Source: Sordariomycetes sp. S80-01Y (lineage: Eukaryota; Ascomycota; Sordariomycetes). From it: a stretch of DNA of 64,000 nt. This document shows positions 9,977-22,234 of the stretch, one piece after another (the stretch's first letter is position 1; every line of letters begins with the position of its first letter). A model generated the notes under the pieces. It did no database searches. It saw only the letters and a list, made by a program, of their open reading frames with translations, and was not told the DNA's origin. The position numbers were made by a program, and so were the translations under genes. The stretch lies in the NCBI GenBank assembly GCA_037042185.1, contig JAXQJY010000031.1, positions 2,294,001-2,358,000 on the forward strand. Direction: 5' to 3'.

Positions 9977-11934
9977 ATGCCGTCCGCCTCCAAGGAGAAG
10001 CGCCTCGCAAAGAAGGCCGCCGAGGGCAAGCTCAAGGGCGGAAAGGGCAAGGCCAACAAGGAGCCCCAGCTCGATGCCAACGGCAATCCCATTGTCGATG
10101 AGGACCAGTTCGCCACCACCGGCGAGAAGCTGAACGAGGTCAACCGTCTCGCCGCCCAGATGGACGAGCACGGCATCTCTGACCGCGTCACCACTGGTGT
10201 CCTGGCCTCCGTCAAGTCCAGCAAGGACGTCAAGATCACCTCCACCTCGCTTGTCTTCCACGGTCGCGTCCTCGTCACCGACTCGACCCTCGAGCTGTCC
10301 TACGGCCGCCGCTACGGTCTCCTCGGTGAGAACGGTTGCGGAAAGTCGACCCTCCTCAAGGCCATCGCCGCCCGAGAGTTCCCCATCCCCGAGCACCTGG
10401 ATATCTATCTCCTTAACGAGGGTGCCCCCCCCTCTGAGCTCGGTGCCCTTGAGTGGGTTGTCAAGGAAGCTGAGACCGAGTTGGAGCGCCTTGACAAGCT
10501 CGCCGAGAAGCTGCTCGAGGACGAGGGCCCCGAGAGCCCTGTCCTGATTGATCTCTACGACGTAAGTACAGCGGCACTTCTTGTTTAGATCGTGCGCTAA
10601 CCTCCCCAGCACATGGACAAGATGGACCCCTCGACCTTCTCCACCCGTGCCTCGCTCATCTTGACCGGTCTCGGTTTCAACAAAAAGACCCTCCACAAGA
10701 AGACCAAGGACATGTCTGGTGGATGGAGAATGCGTGTCGCGCTCGGCAAGGCCCTCTTCGTCAAGCCCTCGCTGCTGCTTCTCGACGACCCCACAGCCCA
10801 TTTGGATCTCGAGGCCTGCGTGTGGCTCGAGGAGTACATGAAGAAGTGGGAGCGCACCCTGGTCATCGTCTCGCACTCCATGGATTTCCTCAACGGTGTC
10901 TGCACCAGCATGATTGACATGCGCGAGAAGAAGCTCAAGTACTACGGTGGTAACTACGACTCCTACAACAAGACCCGCACCGAGAACGAGACGAACCAGA
11001 TGAAGGCCTACCAGAAGCAGCAAGACGAGATCGTTCACATCAAGAAGTTCATTGCCAGCGCCGGTACCTACGCCAACTTGGTCAAGCAGGCCAAGTCGCG
11101 CCAGAAGATCCTCGACAAGATGGAGGCCGACGGTTTCATCCAGCCCGTCGTCCCCGACAAGGTCTTCACCTTCCGTTTCGCCGACGTCGACAAGCTGCCC
11201 CCGCCTGTCCTGTCCTTCGACAACGTCACCTTCTCGTACTCTGGAAACCCAGAGGACGACCTGTACCGCAACCTCGAGCTCGGTTTCGACATGGACTCGC
11301 GTACCGCCCTTGTCGGGCCTAACGGTGTCGGAAAGTCGACTCTGCTGCGTCTCATGACGGGCAAGCTCTCGCCCACTGGTGGATCCGTCACCCGTCACAC
11401 CCACTTGAAGCTCGGTATCTACTCGCAGCACAGCGCCGAGCAGCTCGACCTGACCAAGTCGGCCCTCGACTTCGTCCGCGACAAGTACAGCGAGAAGTCC
11501 CAGGACTACCAGTACTGGCGCCAGCAGCTCGGCCGCTACGGTCTCTCCGGCGAGTCTCAGACCGCCCTCATGGGCACCCTGTCTGAGGGCCAGAAGAGCC
11601 GTATCGTCTTCGCCCTGCTCGCCATCGACAGCCCCAACATGCTTCTGCTTGACGAGCCCACCAACGGTCTCGACATCCCCACCATTGACTCGTTGGCCGA
11701 CGCCATCAACGCCTTTAGCGGAGGTGTCGTTGTCGTGTCTCACGACTTCCGGTAAGAAACCCCCCTTCCCAAACTCTTTCATGATGAACGCGTGCTGATT
11801 ATTCTAGTCTCCTTGACAAGATCGCCAAGCAGATTCTCGTCTGCGAGAACAAGACCATCAAGGAATGGGACGGCTCCATCGGCGAGTACAAGAACTACCT
11901 GCGCAAGAAGATGATCAACGCCGGCGCCGTCTGA
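9977..11934 (+). CDS. ARB1: ABC-F ATPase ARB1, ribosome biogenesis
   Basis: Three exons (9977-10561, 10610-11751, 11808-11934) with introns of 48 and 56 bp encode 617 residues. ABC-F proteins have two nucleotide-binding domains and no membrane segments. ARB1 shuttles between nucleus and cytoplasm and acts in 40S and 60S subunit maturation. The basic N-tail ([20 protein letters not shown]) fits. Domain 1 has Walker A GENGCGKS (117-124), signature [14 protein letters not shown] and Walker [19 protein letters not shown]. The DDPTAHLD variant matches yeast Arb1 rather than a DEPTNHLD consensus. The inter-domain linker [20 protein letters not shown] is diagnostic. Domain 2 has Walker A GPNGVGKS (431-438), signature LSEGQKSR and Walker [21 protein letters not shown]. 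Length agrees with the family (about 610). Confidence 0.97.
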
Positions 11935-12668
11935 GCGACTCCATTCTTTACGAGACACGACGAAGAGCAAAAGTTTATAGAGGCGACCGCCCGGCCACAA
12001 TGTGGCCCTTCATGATAGAGGTCGCTTCGCGTGCAGTGCACGGCATGATGGAAACGAAGATAGCATTGGCATGCCGGACGCACGAACGAGGTCGCATGGG
12101 CGGCCATATTGCCCATAGAGGGACCTTGAAGGATATAGAAGCGCCCTAGGATCGATGCATGAATTTTTGTTTGTCACGGGATAGAATTGACGGGAATGGA
12201 CGGTTTCCTTGGGTTTTATAGCATGCCGAGATTGAATGGCATACCACATTTAGTTTGACTCGTTGGACACGTCGAATTACTTCATCCCGCGGCGTCTCAT
12301 TTGTTCGACGCCAAGTTAACCGCTGCAGTGACAAGATACCTGAACTTTGAGTTCGAGCCCGGGGGGCACTTTCGTTTCTCGTGAGCTGTTGGCGCCTTCT
12401 GCGTTGGGTGGGAGCTACCTTACTCTGCTCAGTTCGGCACCACCGCAGCATCTTTTGCGTTAAATTGGCAATAAGGTACCTGCTGCGAGGACGTCTGCTA
12501 GGTATGTCGGTGCCCTTAAGAACTCTACAGTTTGATTCATATTGGCCGTCCCCTCCCCACGAACTCGACATCGAGGCCCCAACAGATTGGTTGACAGCAT
12601 CGCTAAAGACCCCGTTCCCGCCATTTCTAGTCTACATCACTTCCAGTACGCCCTCAACCGCGCATACA
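11935..12668. other. Intergenic and probable 5' leader of next gene
   Basis: About 730 bp. It should contain the 3' end of ARB1 transcripts and the promoter of the GNAT-like gene. The GNAT frame stays open upstream to an ATG at 12504, but that part reads like untranslated leader. Confidence 0.45.
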
Positions 12669-13828
12669 ATGAATTCTTCCACAGGCAAGGGTAATGGCGC
12701 AGGTGTGGACAAGCGGACTGGGCTTTGTAGCCCAGCGAGGCCTAGTCAGGATGACCAGGCTCCAAAAGCATCTGTCGCAGCGCCATCCGGACTTGCAGAG
12801 GGCGTGGCGGTCCCGGCACAGCTGAAAACAGAAGTCTTCGAAACGGAGACGCAGACGCACGAGACCTCAACGGGATGTGAGGGGGTAGACACCCTCGCCC
12901 CTTACCACATGGCGAAATGGCTTGAGGACTTTAAAGTACCTTTGCAACCTGGTGCTACGCCCCCACGACCAACGCTGCATCGAATCGACGACCCGGGAAC
13001 ACTATCGGAACTCGACCTCGATATGAAGAGAACCTGCCAGAGATCAGGTGATCTACCCAAGGTTCGGTGGGCTACGCCCGATGACTTGGAAGGAATTGTC
13101 AACGTGTACTGTGCGTCCATGCGACACCATAAGGTCTTTTACGAGGTCGTCTTCCAGGGGACCTTGAGGCGAAACATATACAACATGATCGCGGGCAGCG
13201 GTGAAAAGTTCATCGTGGCAGAGGTTCCAGGCCTGCTGGTTGGCGCCTTGAGCTACAGAGTGTACGATGAGCATGGACGGGTAGAAGGCGAGGGGGGGAA
13301 GTCGGACCAAAGACCTGTGGTTTTGAGGCCGCGCATGGGTGCTCTGTGGGGCGAATGGAACGATGCGCAGAAGGTAGTTTGGGAGGCGTATGCGAATAGC
13401 TCCAAGGGCAAACGACACATGTGTAAGCCGTATCCTCTCCGCATCCAAACTGACGAGGAGCTGACCGAGCGTGACCAGTTATCGGAGACGTCTTGGTCCC
13501 CCATTCCATCTATCGGGACGGCATCTCCAACAAGCTCCTCAACCAGGCATTCCTCAAGGCGGACGTAATGAAGCTTCCCATGTTTACCGTCTGCTACAAA
13601 GAAACGTACGGGATGCCCGAGTTCGGCCTGGGGGCAGCCTTCATCAAGCTGGCGAGCTGCGAGATCGACATGGAGAAGTGGACCGCTCGGGTTCAAGAGG
13701 CGAGCACAAGGCGGGACATAAGAGAGGACTGGATAGAAGCGTACGAGGACATGGTGGAGGAGAAGAGGTGCCTGGTGAGGTGGGCCGGAATGCCTCTCGT
13801 CAGTCGCGTGGCCCGGAACGAGCTCTGA
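12669..13828 (+). CDS. GNAT-like acetyltransferase-fold protein
   Basis: Two exons (12669-13422, 13479-13828) joined across a 56-bp GTAAGC..CCAG intron give 367 residues. About 130 N-terminal residues are low-complexity and probably disordered. The remainder resembles the Gcn5-related N-acetyltransferase fold: an opening strand-helix unit (VRWATPDDLEGIVNVYCASM), a central strand (KFIVAEVPGLLVGALSYRVYDE) and, after a variable insert, strand and motif A (IGDVLVPHSIYRDGISNKLLNQAF), followed by FTVCYKETYGMPEFGLGAAF. In active GNATs motif A reads Q/R-x-x-G-x-G/A; here the last glycine is Ser (RDGIS), so acetyl-CoA binding is uncertain. I chose ATG 12669 because upstream in-frame codons (from ATG 12504) lack protein-like composition. 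The substrate is unknown. Confidence 0.7.
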
Positions 13829-14921
13829 TAGTCTCGACCCTCTGGTTGGGAGCGGGCCGTTATGGATTATCAACAACACCTCAATCAATAAAGATTTCAA
13901 TGATTTGTTTCGAGATACACACACCACCCCTGGAGGCGCCTCGGCCTGAGGTACGGAGTAGTTACCCCGTCACGAGAGCCCAGTCACGTGGGTATGCGGG
14001 AATGGCTCGGGGCAGTGCCAGTGCAGCCGGAAATACAGATGGTCCGTGCGGGAAGCGCATCCCTTGCAGGTTTAGCCCGGCTCGGCGCCCCAGGAGCCGG
14101 ATGGCGGGTTGGCGGGTTGGCGGGCGTGACAGGGAGGAATGCAGCCGGAGGGATGGTGTCGCTGCTCATTTTTTTTTCGTCGACGTCTCTGTCCGCTGGT
14201 TTTGGTGCCCCTGATGACGAGAGGATGCGTCTGATTCAGTTGGTCGAGGCGGTGGATCGCCAATGCCAGTGCCAGCGCGAGCTTCTCAACAGACGAAAAG
14301 TTGAAGTAGTGTGCACTTTAACTGCCGCACGACAGACTCTGGACGGCTCCAAGGTTGTTCCATGGCAATCGCCCCCCGCCCAGGTGCGCGATCAGTGATG
14401 AGGGAGGAAGGGATGTGAGGCGGCGAGTGGTGACGGAACATCCTCCACGAGAGCCACAAGATGCGCGCAGTTCCGGGCACCAACCGCACCGCCGTCCCGA
14501 GCGCTGATTCCACCCATCAGCACCGGAATTGCAATGAAAAAACGAGCAAGGAATTGATTTTTGACATGCCCAGGTCGCCCGCACCGACCAAATACCCTCA
14601 ACACCAGAATTAACATCGTGACGCTGCCCATCACCACCGCCCTCACTGCCTCCGGGAGCGCAGCCTGAGCTCAGCCTGCTGCTAAAGCATCTCCGCTGGG
14701 CTGGCCAAGTAGTAGCGGCGCCACACCCCCTGCCGCATCTGCCAATCTGCCCTCTGCCCTCTGCCATCAGCCATCAATCCATCACCATCCTCGCTGCTGC
14801 CGCCTCAACATCAATTCCCATCTTCCCCATCCCCCGTCGCCTTTCTTCCTGCCATCGCTCCGCTCGGACGCGCCAATGAGCCCCTAGACCCCACGACGCA
14901 CCGCGACCCGAGCCTGTCGCC
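13829..14921. other. Intergenic and INO80 leader
   Basis: About 1.1 kb. It includes a GCGGGTTGGCGGGTTGGCGG short repeat near 14103-14125 and a CTGCCNT-rich pyrimidine tract just upstream of INO80 (about 14730-14790). No supported gene. Confidence 0.5.
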
Positions 14922-17900
14922 ATGGACGGCTTCCGCTCCACGGTGCTGCAGCGCCCACGCGCCGACAGCAGAACCTCCCAGGAAGACAGAGAGCGCGAGT
15001 CCAGGGACAGAGACAGCCTCAAGGAACGCGACGAGTACGCCGCTGCCGCCCACGACGACCGCGACCGCGACCGTCAGCGCGACCGTGACATCCTGAACCG
15101 CGACCACCAGCCCTCGTCGGCATCGGCGTCAGCATCTGCATCTGCATCGCACCACCAGGGCCACTACCCGTACTCCTCGCCCGGCCATCATCACCACCAA
15201 CCTGCTCCCGCGCCGCCGTCGATTCATCACCTCCACCACCCCCATCATAGCCACCAGCACACATCGCCGCCACCCTCAAGCCATCGATCCGGCCTGCAGT
15301 ACTCGAGCGGCATGTCTGGTCAGTCAGCCGGCCAGGGTTCGCCCTCTGCGCCCTCTGGCGGCCCCGTTGCCCCGACGCTGCCACCACCGGCCGGCCTTGC
15401 ACCTCCCCCCATAGCCTCGTCGGCGACTTCGCCTGGAGGGAACCACGCCCATCACGCTGGCGTCTCTCCGTTGCATCCGCCTCCGGCCTACTACCCTCCC
15501 ACCGTTGGAGGGCCCCATCACGACGCTTCGCGTGACGCAAACCGCGATCAGCCGCCTTCGAGGAGCAGCTTCTACGACCCGACCACTGATTCCCACAAGG
15601 ACCGCAGGGTCTCTCATTCTGATACATGGCAGAACGCGCCCCAGGCCCATACTCCAAAGGTTAGTTGACACGCACCGTCATATCCACTTCTTCTTCCCGA
15701 CTTTGACTCGACTCCCTGCTTTTTGCTTTTTGCTTCCTCCCGGCCCCTTCGCATCTCCCTTGGCCTCGAATCCATCAAACAACATGTGCTGACGATATTA
15801 AAATTGCAGTCTCGCGACCCCTACGCCTACGGCCAGCACGAGCCTTCGTCGTATTTCAACGGCAGCTACACGTCGCCACGATCGGGCTACAGCCGACCGC
15901 GAAGTCCTTTGTCTCATTCGCACCCGAACCCACCGGCTGGTTCTTTGAGCCCGCCTGGTCGTTCGACGCTCTTATCGTCGCCGACTTCGCGCTACAACGG
16001 ACCAGCTGCCATGGCCCCCTTGTCCAACGGCTCGGGCATGGGCCATCCCCCCAAGTCGGAGCTGGCGCCTCCATCGCCCGCAAAGCCAGCTGCCGCATCT
16101 GTGAGTAACGCGACTTCAACTTCCTCGACCCAGCTGACACCCGCAGACTCCTGGCCGATCTGCTGACCCCATGTCATTTTCGAACATTCTCTCCAGCTCC
16201 GAGCCCAGCAAGCCCCGGGAGCCCTCTCCCGGTCCTGTACGCGAGCCCGACATCGAACGTCAGCCCAAGGTCGAACCTGGTCTTGACCCTGCCGACCGTG
16301 ACATGCTTGACCGCGACGACGAGACCGAGCCTGAGCCGACGCCCATCCGCGAGAGCAGCGCTGCACCTAAGAAGAAGGCGAGAAAGGCAACCAAGGGCCG
16401 TGCTTCCGACATCCGCGAGCAGGCCAACAAGGGTCGACGTGGTTCTCTGAAGCGGGAATCCCCCAGCGATGCTGCCTCGATACCGGCCAAGCGTCCCAAG
16501 TCGTCGTGGTCGCCTGCCATGGAGGACAGGATCACCAAGAGGGAGAAGGACATCGACCGCGAGGCTAGCAAGTGGGACATTACTGAGTTCGACCGCGACG
16601 AGTACAGGGATCGTGCCCTGAAGCGCCGCAAGTACTTCCAAGATTTGGACGCAGAAACTAACCGTCGCCGCCGCGATGACTTCGCCGAAACGGCTGGCCG
16701 CAAGCTGAGCGAGCATGCCGAGTGCGGTCGACGACGCTACGACGATGTCTGCTACGACGCGGCCCATAACGAGGTCCGCGATCAGGAGCTCCACGCCGAG
16801 AAGGAGAGGAAGAAGGACATGCAGCGGAAGAGACGTCGCGAGAAGTCGATGGCCGTTACGCTGGAGCAGAAGGAGGCTGCTCTCGCCCGCGCTGACGCTG
16901 CCGAGGACGAGGCCGAGCGCCAGAAGCACCTCCGCGACGCGGAGAGGGCCAGCAAGAAGGCCCAGCAGACCCAGCACATCCTCCAGAGGGGCATCAAAGG
17001 CCCTGCGCGGAACATCGATGTCGCCTTGGAAGGCGGGGGCACCATGTCGTCTTTCCAGGCGTCCGATATCGAGAGCGCGAGCGGCGCCCCCACCGGCAAG
17101 TCCAAGTCCAAGTCGAATAAGAGCGGCAACCGGCCGAAGAAGTCCAAGGAGCAGAAGCAAGCCGAGAAGGACTCCGCCGCGGCGGCGCAGGCTGCTATTG
17201 ACGCCGGCGAGGAGCTGCCCGCTCGCGACGAGGGCAAGGTCCGCATCAAGATCAACACCAAGGGCAAGAAGAAGGACGCCAAGGACAAGGTCAAGGATGC
17301 CGACAAGACGGAGACGGACATTGAGGCAGACAAGGAGAACAAGCCCGGCAAGCACGACAAGGCCGACGACGTCCCGGACCTTGAGAAGAGGTTCCAGTCC
17401 AAGGGTTACAATCAGATCTACGACCAGATCCTTCGCGATGTTGCTCGCAAGGACGTCAACAAGACCTACAGGCTGGCCTCCGACTCGTGCGCCACAAAGG
17501 CTTCAAACCTGAAGAAGACGGCCGTCCTGGCGTCCAAGGAGGCCAAGAGGTGGCAAGCCCGCACCAACAAGGGCACCAAGGACCTTCAGGCACGCGCGAA
17601 GCGTGTCATGCGAGACATGATGGGCTTCTGGAAGCGCAACGAGCGCGAGGAACGCGACCTGCGCAAGGCGGCCGAGAAGCAGGAGCTCGAGAACGCCAGA
17701 AAGGAGGAAGCCGACCGGGAGGCAGCTCGCCAGAAGAGGAAGCTCAACTTCTTGATCTCGCAGACCGAGCTGTACTCTCACTTCATCGGCAAGAAGATCA
17801 AGACGGATGAGGTGGAGAGGAGCACCGACAACCCCGATATTGCCCCTGCCGCAAACGATCCTGGTCAGAAGAAGTTCGACATCGCTGAGCCCACGGCGGC

Positions 17901-20744
17901 CGCCGGCAAGGTCACCAACTTTGAGAACCTGGACTTCGATGACGAGGATGAGACGAACTTGCAGGCCGCCGCCATGGCCAACGCGCAGAACGCCATTGCT
18001 GAAGCCCAGAAGAAGGCTCGCGACTTCAACAACCAGGATCTCGACATGGACGACGAAGGCGAGATGAACTTCCAGAACCCGGCTGGCATGGGCGACGTCG
18101 ACATTGAGCAGCCAAAGCTTCTCGACTGCCAGCTCAAGGAGTACCAGCTGAAGGGTCTCAATTGGCTCGTCAACCTGTACGAGCAGGGCATCAACGGTAT
18201 CCTGGCGGACGAAATGGGTCTTGGAAAAACCGTCCAGTCCATCTCCGTCATGGCCTACCTGGCCGAGAAGCACGACATCTGGGGCCCGTTCCTCGTTGTG
18301 GCCCCGGCCTCGACCCTGCACAACTGGCAGCAGGAGATCGCCAAATTCGTGCCAGAGTTCACGGTTCTGCCGTACTGGGGCAGTGCCGCCGACCGGAAGA
18401 TCTTGCGAAAGTTCTGGGACCGCAAGCACTCGACCTACCGCAGGGATGCCAACTTCCACGTGTGCGTCACCTCGTATCAGTTGGTCGTCTCGGACGTTGC
18501 GTACTTCCAGAAGATGAAGTGGCAATACATGATTCTCGACGAGGCTCAAGCCATCAAGAGCTCCCAGAGTTCGCGTTGGAAGAGTCTGCTCGGCTTCCAC
18601 TGCCGCAACCGCCTGCTCCTCACGGGTACACCCATCCAGAACAACATGCAGGAACTTTGGGCTTTGCTTCACTTCATCATGCCGTCGCTCTTTGACTCTC
18701 ACGATGAGTTCAGCGAGTGGTTCTCCAAGGACATCGAGTCCCACGCCCAGAGCAACACCAAGCTCAACGAGGACCAGCTCAAGCGCCTGCACATGATCCT
18801 CAAGCCTTTCATGCTTCGGCGTGTCAAGAAGCATGTGCAGAAGGAGCTCGGCGACAAGATCGAGGAAGATGTCTTCTGCGACCTGACCTATCGCCAGCGC
18901 GCGTACTACCGCAATCTACGCAACCAGATCAACATCATGGATCTGGTGGAGAAGGCTACAATGGGCACCGAGCAGGATTCCGGGACTTTGCTCAACTTGG
19001 TCATGCAATTCCGAAAGGTCTGCAACCACCCCGACCTGTTCGAGCGCGCCGAGGTCACGTCGTCGTTCTCGTTTGGCTACTTTGCCGAGACAGCCTCATT
19101 TGTCAGGGAGGGTAACAACGTTCCTGTTGGGTACTCGACTCGCAACCTGATTGAGTACAACCTGCCGGCTAGAGTCTGGACTGAGGGTGGGCGGCTGAGC
19201 AAGCCTGGTCAAGACAATCAGAAGGCCGGATGGCGCAACAAGGCGCTCGGTCACATGATGAACATCTACTCTCCGGAGCACATCAGCGAGAACCAAGACG
19301 GCAACAAGGGCTTCTCATGGCTTCGATTCGCAGATGCTTCGCCTGCGGACGTCTACAAGGCCTCCCACCACGGCCTCTTCGACCGCGCGGCGGCCGAAAT
19401 CCAAAAGCGAAAGCGCCTGGCCCACTTCAATGTCGCCTACGATGAGCCCGCGGAAGAGAACTACACGCCAGCTCATGCCATGTTCAAGATTTGTGAACGA
19501 AAGGACCGCAAACCGCTCGCCGAGGTCACCCAGGAGGGAGTCCTAAACAATCTCATGAATGTTGCCGGCGCCGAGTACTTCGAATCAGGCCTTGGCCGGC
19601 TGGAGCAAGCCGGCAGGCCCCAGGCTTCGGCGCCGCCAATCGAAGTCACCTGCAACGCTCGCAGCGCCATCCTAGAGCGCGAGAATACCCTGTTCAACGT
19701 CCCGATGCGCAAGACGCTGTACGGGCCTGCCCTGTGGGAGGAAGAGGCGCTTGTCGAGAAGAAGGTCCCGCTGGAGTACTATCCACCTGTCAAGATGCTG
19801 CCCGAGCCCGACCACGAGAAGCGCAGATTCACCAACATTGCCGTCCCCTCGATGCGCCGCTTCGTTACCGACAGTGGCAAGCTCGCCAAGCTGGACCAGC
19901 TGCTGTTCGACCTCAAGAACGGTGGTCACCGTGTGCTGCTGTATTTCCAGATGACGCGCATGATCGACATGATGGAGGAGTACCTCACCTACCGCAACTA
20001 CAAGTACTGCCGCCTCGACGGAAGCACCAAGCTCGAGGACCGCCGCGACACGGTGCACGACTTCCAAACTCGCCCGGACATCTTTGTCTTCCTGCTGTCG
20101 ACCCGCGCCGGTGGTCTCGGTATCAACCTTACATCCGCCGACACGGTCATCTTCTACGATTCGGACTGGAACCCCACCATCGACTCCCAGGCCATGGACC
20201 GAGCCCATCGTCTCGGCCAGACAAAGCAAGTCACCGTCTACCGTCTCATCACGCGTGGCACCATCGAAGAGCGCATCAGGAAACGTGCGCTCCAGAAGGA
20301 GGAGGTCCAGCGCGTGGTCATTCAAGGTGGCGGCGCGAGCGTCGACTTCTCCGGCAGACGCGCCGAGAACCGCAACAAGGACATGGCTATGTGGCTGGTT
20401 GATGACGAGCAGGCGGAGATGATCGAAAAGAGGGAGAAGGAGCTCGCCGAGAGTGGTGAGCTTGAGAAGCAGAAGAAGAAGGGTGGCAAGAAGGGCAAGA
20501 AATCTGAGGCGGCGGCGAGCCTGGAGGAGCTGTATCACGAGGGTGAGTTCTCTTCATGTGACTGCTTGGAAGTGCAATGACTAACGTGAACACAGGCGAG
20601 GGCCACTTCGACGATGCAAGCAAGCAGCAATCCGGAACGGCCACACCCGCGGAGCCCGAACAAAAGGGGAAGAGGGCAAAGAAGGGCACGAAGCGCGCCA
20701 AGACGACAAAGCAACGCCTTGCCATCGCAGACGGCGAGGTCTGA
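14922..20744 (+). CDS. INO80: INO80 chromatin-remodelling ATPase
   Basis: Four exons (14922-15659, 15810-16100, 16147-20542, 20596-20744; introns 150, 46 and 53 bp) encode 1,857 residues. INO80 is the catalytic subunit of the nuclear complex that slides and edits nucleosomes in transcription, replication and repair. The N-terminal ~450 residues are disordered, with an Arg/Asp-repeat start and His-rich and Pro-rich tracts. A highly charged region leads to the DBINO module (about 758-897, [20 protein letters not shown] to SHFIGKKIK). The split Snf2 ATPase follows: DEMGLGKT (1031-1038), DEAQ (1141-1144), LTGTPIQNN, then a ~300-residue insertion typical of INO80/SWR1, and the C-lobe from about 1600 ([28 protein letters not shown]). 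The basic C-tail ends near [16 protein letters not shown]. Length fits fungal INO80. Confidence 0.97.
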
Positions 20745-21311
20745 TCCAGCGCACGTCACCTTGGCGTTGCTGGAACACGTTTGATGGCGGTAAGGGGAGG
20801 TAGCCTCACGGCTCGTGTATTACTTAGATGCTGGTTTGGAAGGGACAAAATGGCGTCACGATCTTGTTTGTCGATTTGATTCCGGCACAGCATAGTTATT
20901 GCTTAGAAGGACAGGCGCAGGGGACGGAGGTGAAGATGCCTTTTGTTGGTGTTGGTGTTGGTGTATAGTACGACATAGAGGTATCCTAGCGCTGGCCAGA
21001 TGCGCCGCTTCAACCCGGATACGTGACTTGTGACTTTTCTTTTGTTGGCGGCTTGTACAGGCCTTGTGATGTGTCTGGGCGAGAACCAGTCTATCAGCGT
21101 ATGAGAATGGCGTTATACCTGACCAGAAGCCTCGCAAAGAGACCCGATACCTGAGGACCGCTCTGGTCCCGACGCGTGACGGCCTCGTGTGAGCCGAGTT
21201 AGAGCCACTTCTCCACATCACTCATCTCAGACTCTGCTCATCCCAGACGCGGATCAGAGCCCCAGACTGTGCGACCCCTACCCCAAGACGGAAAACGAAA
21301 CGGCGCCTTCG
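20745..21311. other. Intergenic after INO80
   Basis: About 570 bp with no gene seen. It includes a GTTGGT simple repeat at about 20944-20964. Confidence 0.5.
20944..20964. repeat. GTTGGT simple repeat
   Basis: Three to four imperfect copies of GTTGGT lie in the INO80 3' flank. A minor microsatellite. Confidence 0.5.
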
Positions 21312-21938
21312 ATGAGTGAGTCCCCGGAGAACATGGATGCTACGGGGGGACATATGCCCGTCCTGGGGTCGACCCCCATCCGACACGCTGATTGCTGCCT
21401 GAGTCTATCGACGACGCTGCTCGACACCATCGTCGCAGCCGCCGCTGGGACGGGCCAGGACGACGACCCCGGAACGCTGCTGTCCATCGGGAGCGGGTCT
21501 GGCTTATTAGAGTATCTGCTGCTACTCCATGCGGAAGGCGTATCTTCCGGGAGATGCTTGCTCGTCGAGGGAGTTGAGGTCCAGCAGGGCGAATACCAGC
21601 CACCGGTCAACACTTACCTGCCAGAACAGCACTACTCTACCGTGCAGAGAACAGCGGCAGTTTCCTCGCGGCTCTACGATGACGACGTCAGGGCACTCAT
21701 GTTCGTCTATTCTCGTCAGCCAAGCCTCGTCGCGCGGTACATGCGGAACGCCCAGCAGGGCAGAACCCACATCAGCACCGTCATCTACCTTGGCCCGCGG
21801 GCAGATTGGGCGGACTTCGCCCTCTGCTTCGAGGCCCACGCTCCTGCGGCGGTGGATCTTGTATCTGGACAAGAAGCTGGGCTCGCAGACTACGAACTAA
21901 TGGCCGTCGTCCGGCTCCATCGCGCTGCCGATCCCTAG
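21312..21938 (+). CDS. Small protein with a SAM-binding-like glycine loop
   Basis: This intronless 208-residue frame begins at ATG 21312, the first ATG in frame, and ends at TAG 21938. It contains LLSIGSGSGLLEYLLLLH at about residue 57, resembling motif I of Rossmann-fold methyltransferases (hydrophobic strand, then GxGxG). An acidic residue follows about 20 residues on (LLVEGVEV), where motif II would bind the ribose. The rest lacks a second strong methyltransferase motif. A nearly equal-strength reading is a degenerate, non-catalytic member of that fold. No signal peptide or membrane segment. Role and substrate are unknown. Confidence 0.65.
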   Translation: MSESPENMDATGGHMPVLGSTPIRHADCCLSLSTTLLDTIVAAAAGTGQDDDPGTLLSIGSGSGLLEYLLLLHAEGVSSGRCLLVEGVEVQQGEYQPPVNTYLPEQHYSTVQRTAAVSSRLYDDDVRALMFVYSRQPSLVARYMRNAQQGRTHISTVIYLGPRADWADFALCFEAHAPAAVDLVSGQEAGLADYELMAVVRLHRAADP

Positions 21939-22146
21939 GATTGCCACGCTGCCGCGATCCGATCACCTTCCCCAGACGACCCTAGGCCGGCAGATCACCA
22001 CGCAGCCCATCTCCTTACGACAATTCGTGTCCTGAGCAGCGCGCTAGTTCAATCGGACCGGTTCGTCGCGGGACTACCTTCTAGGGCTGAAACGTCGAGT
22101 TTCAAACACGACGGGGCAGTCGTCCGCCACGGCGCGCAGAGGCGGC

Positions 22147-22154
22147 TATAAGAA
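22147..22154 (+). promoter_or_regulatory. Probable TATA box
   Basis: TATAAGAA lies 81 bp upstream of the ATG of the secreted lytic-transglycosylase-like gene. Spacing and sequence fit a fungal TATA element with a short leader. Confidence 0.5.
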
Positions 22155-22161
22155 GGGGTGG

Positions 22162-22182
22162 AAGAGAAAGAGAGAGAGAGAG
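22162..22182 (+). repeat. GA-rich microsatellite in the 5' leader
   Basis: A run of GA dinucleotides with one AAA interruption lies between the probable TATA box and the ATG at 22235, so it is probably transcribed as leader. Confidence 0.6.
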
Positions 22183-22234
22183 GCTCTGTTATCTGCCATC
22201 CCATTCATCTGTATCACCACTTACGCCTGCCAAC

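Noticed and set aside
10770-10830. Defective first ATPase site in ARB1 (DDPTAHLD instead of DEPTNHLD)
   Set aside because: The same variant is present in yeast Arb1, so it is the family norm and not a mutation.
9953-11782. 609-codon open frame antisense to ARB1
   Set aside because: It mirrors a strongly codon-biased gene. The translation is a Val/Leu/Gly/Glu-rich low-complexity sequence, and the sense strand has clear ABC-F motifs.
12504-12668. Upstream start of the GNAT-like protein
   Set aside because: The frame is open from ATG 12504, but the added 55 residues lack protein-like composition and resemble translated leader.
17503-18834. 443-codon minus-strand frame inside INO80 (and another at 16,174-17,355)
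   Set aside because: A shadow of the G/C-ending codons of INO80, with no motifs.
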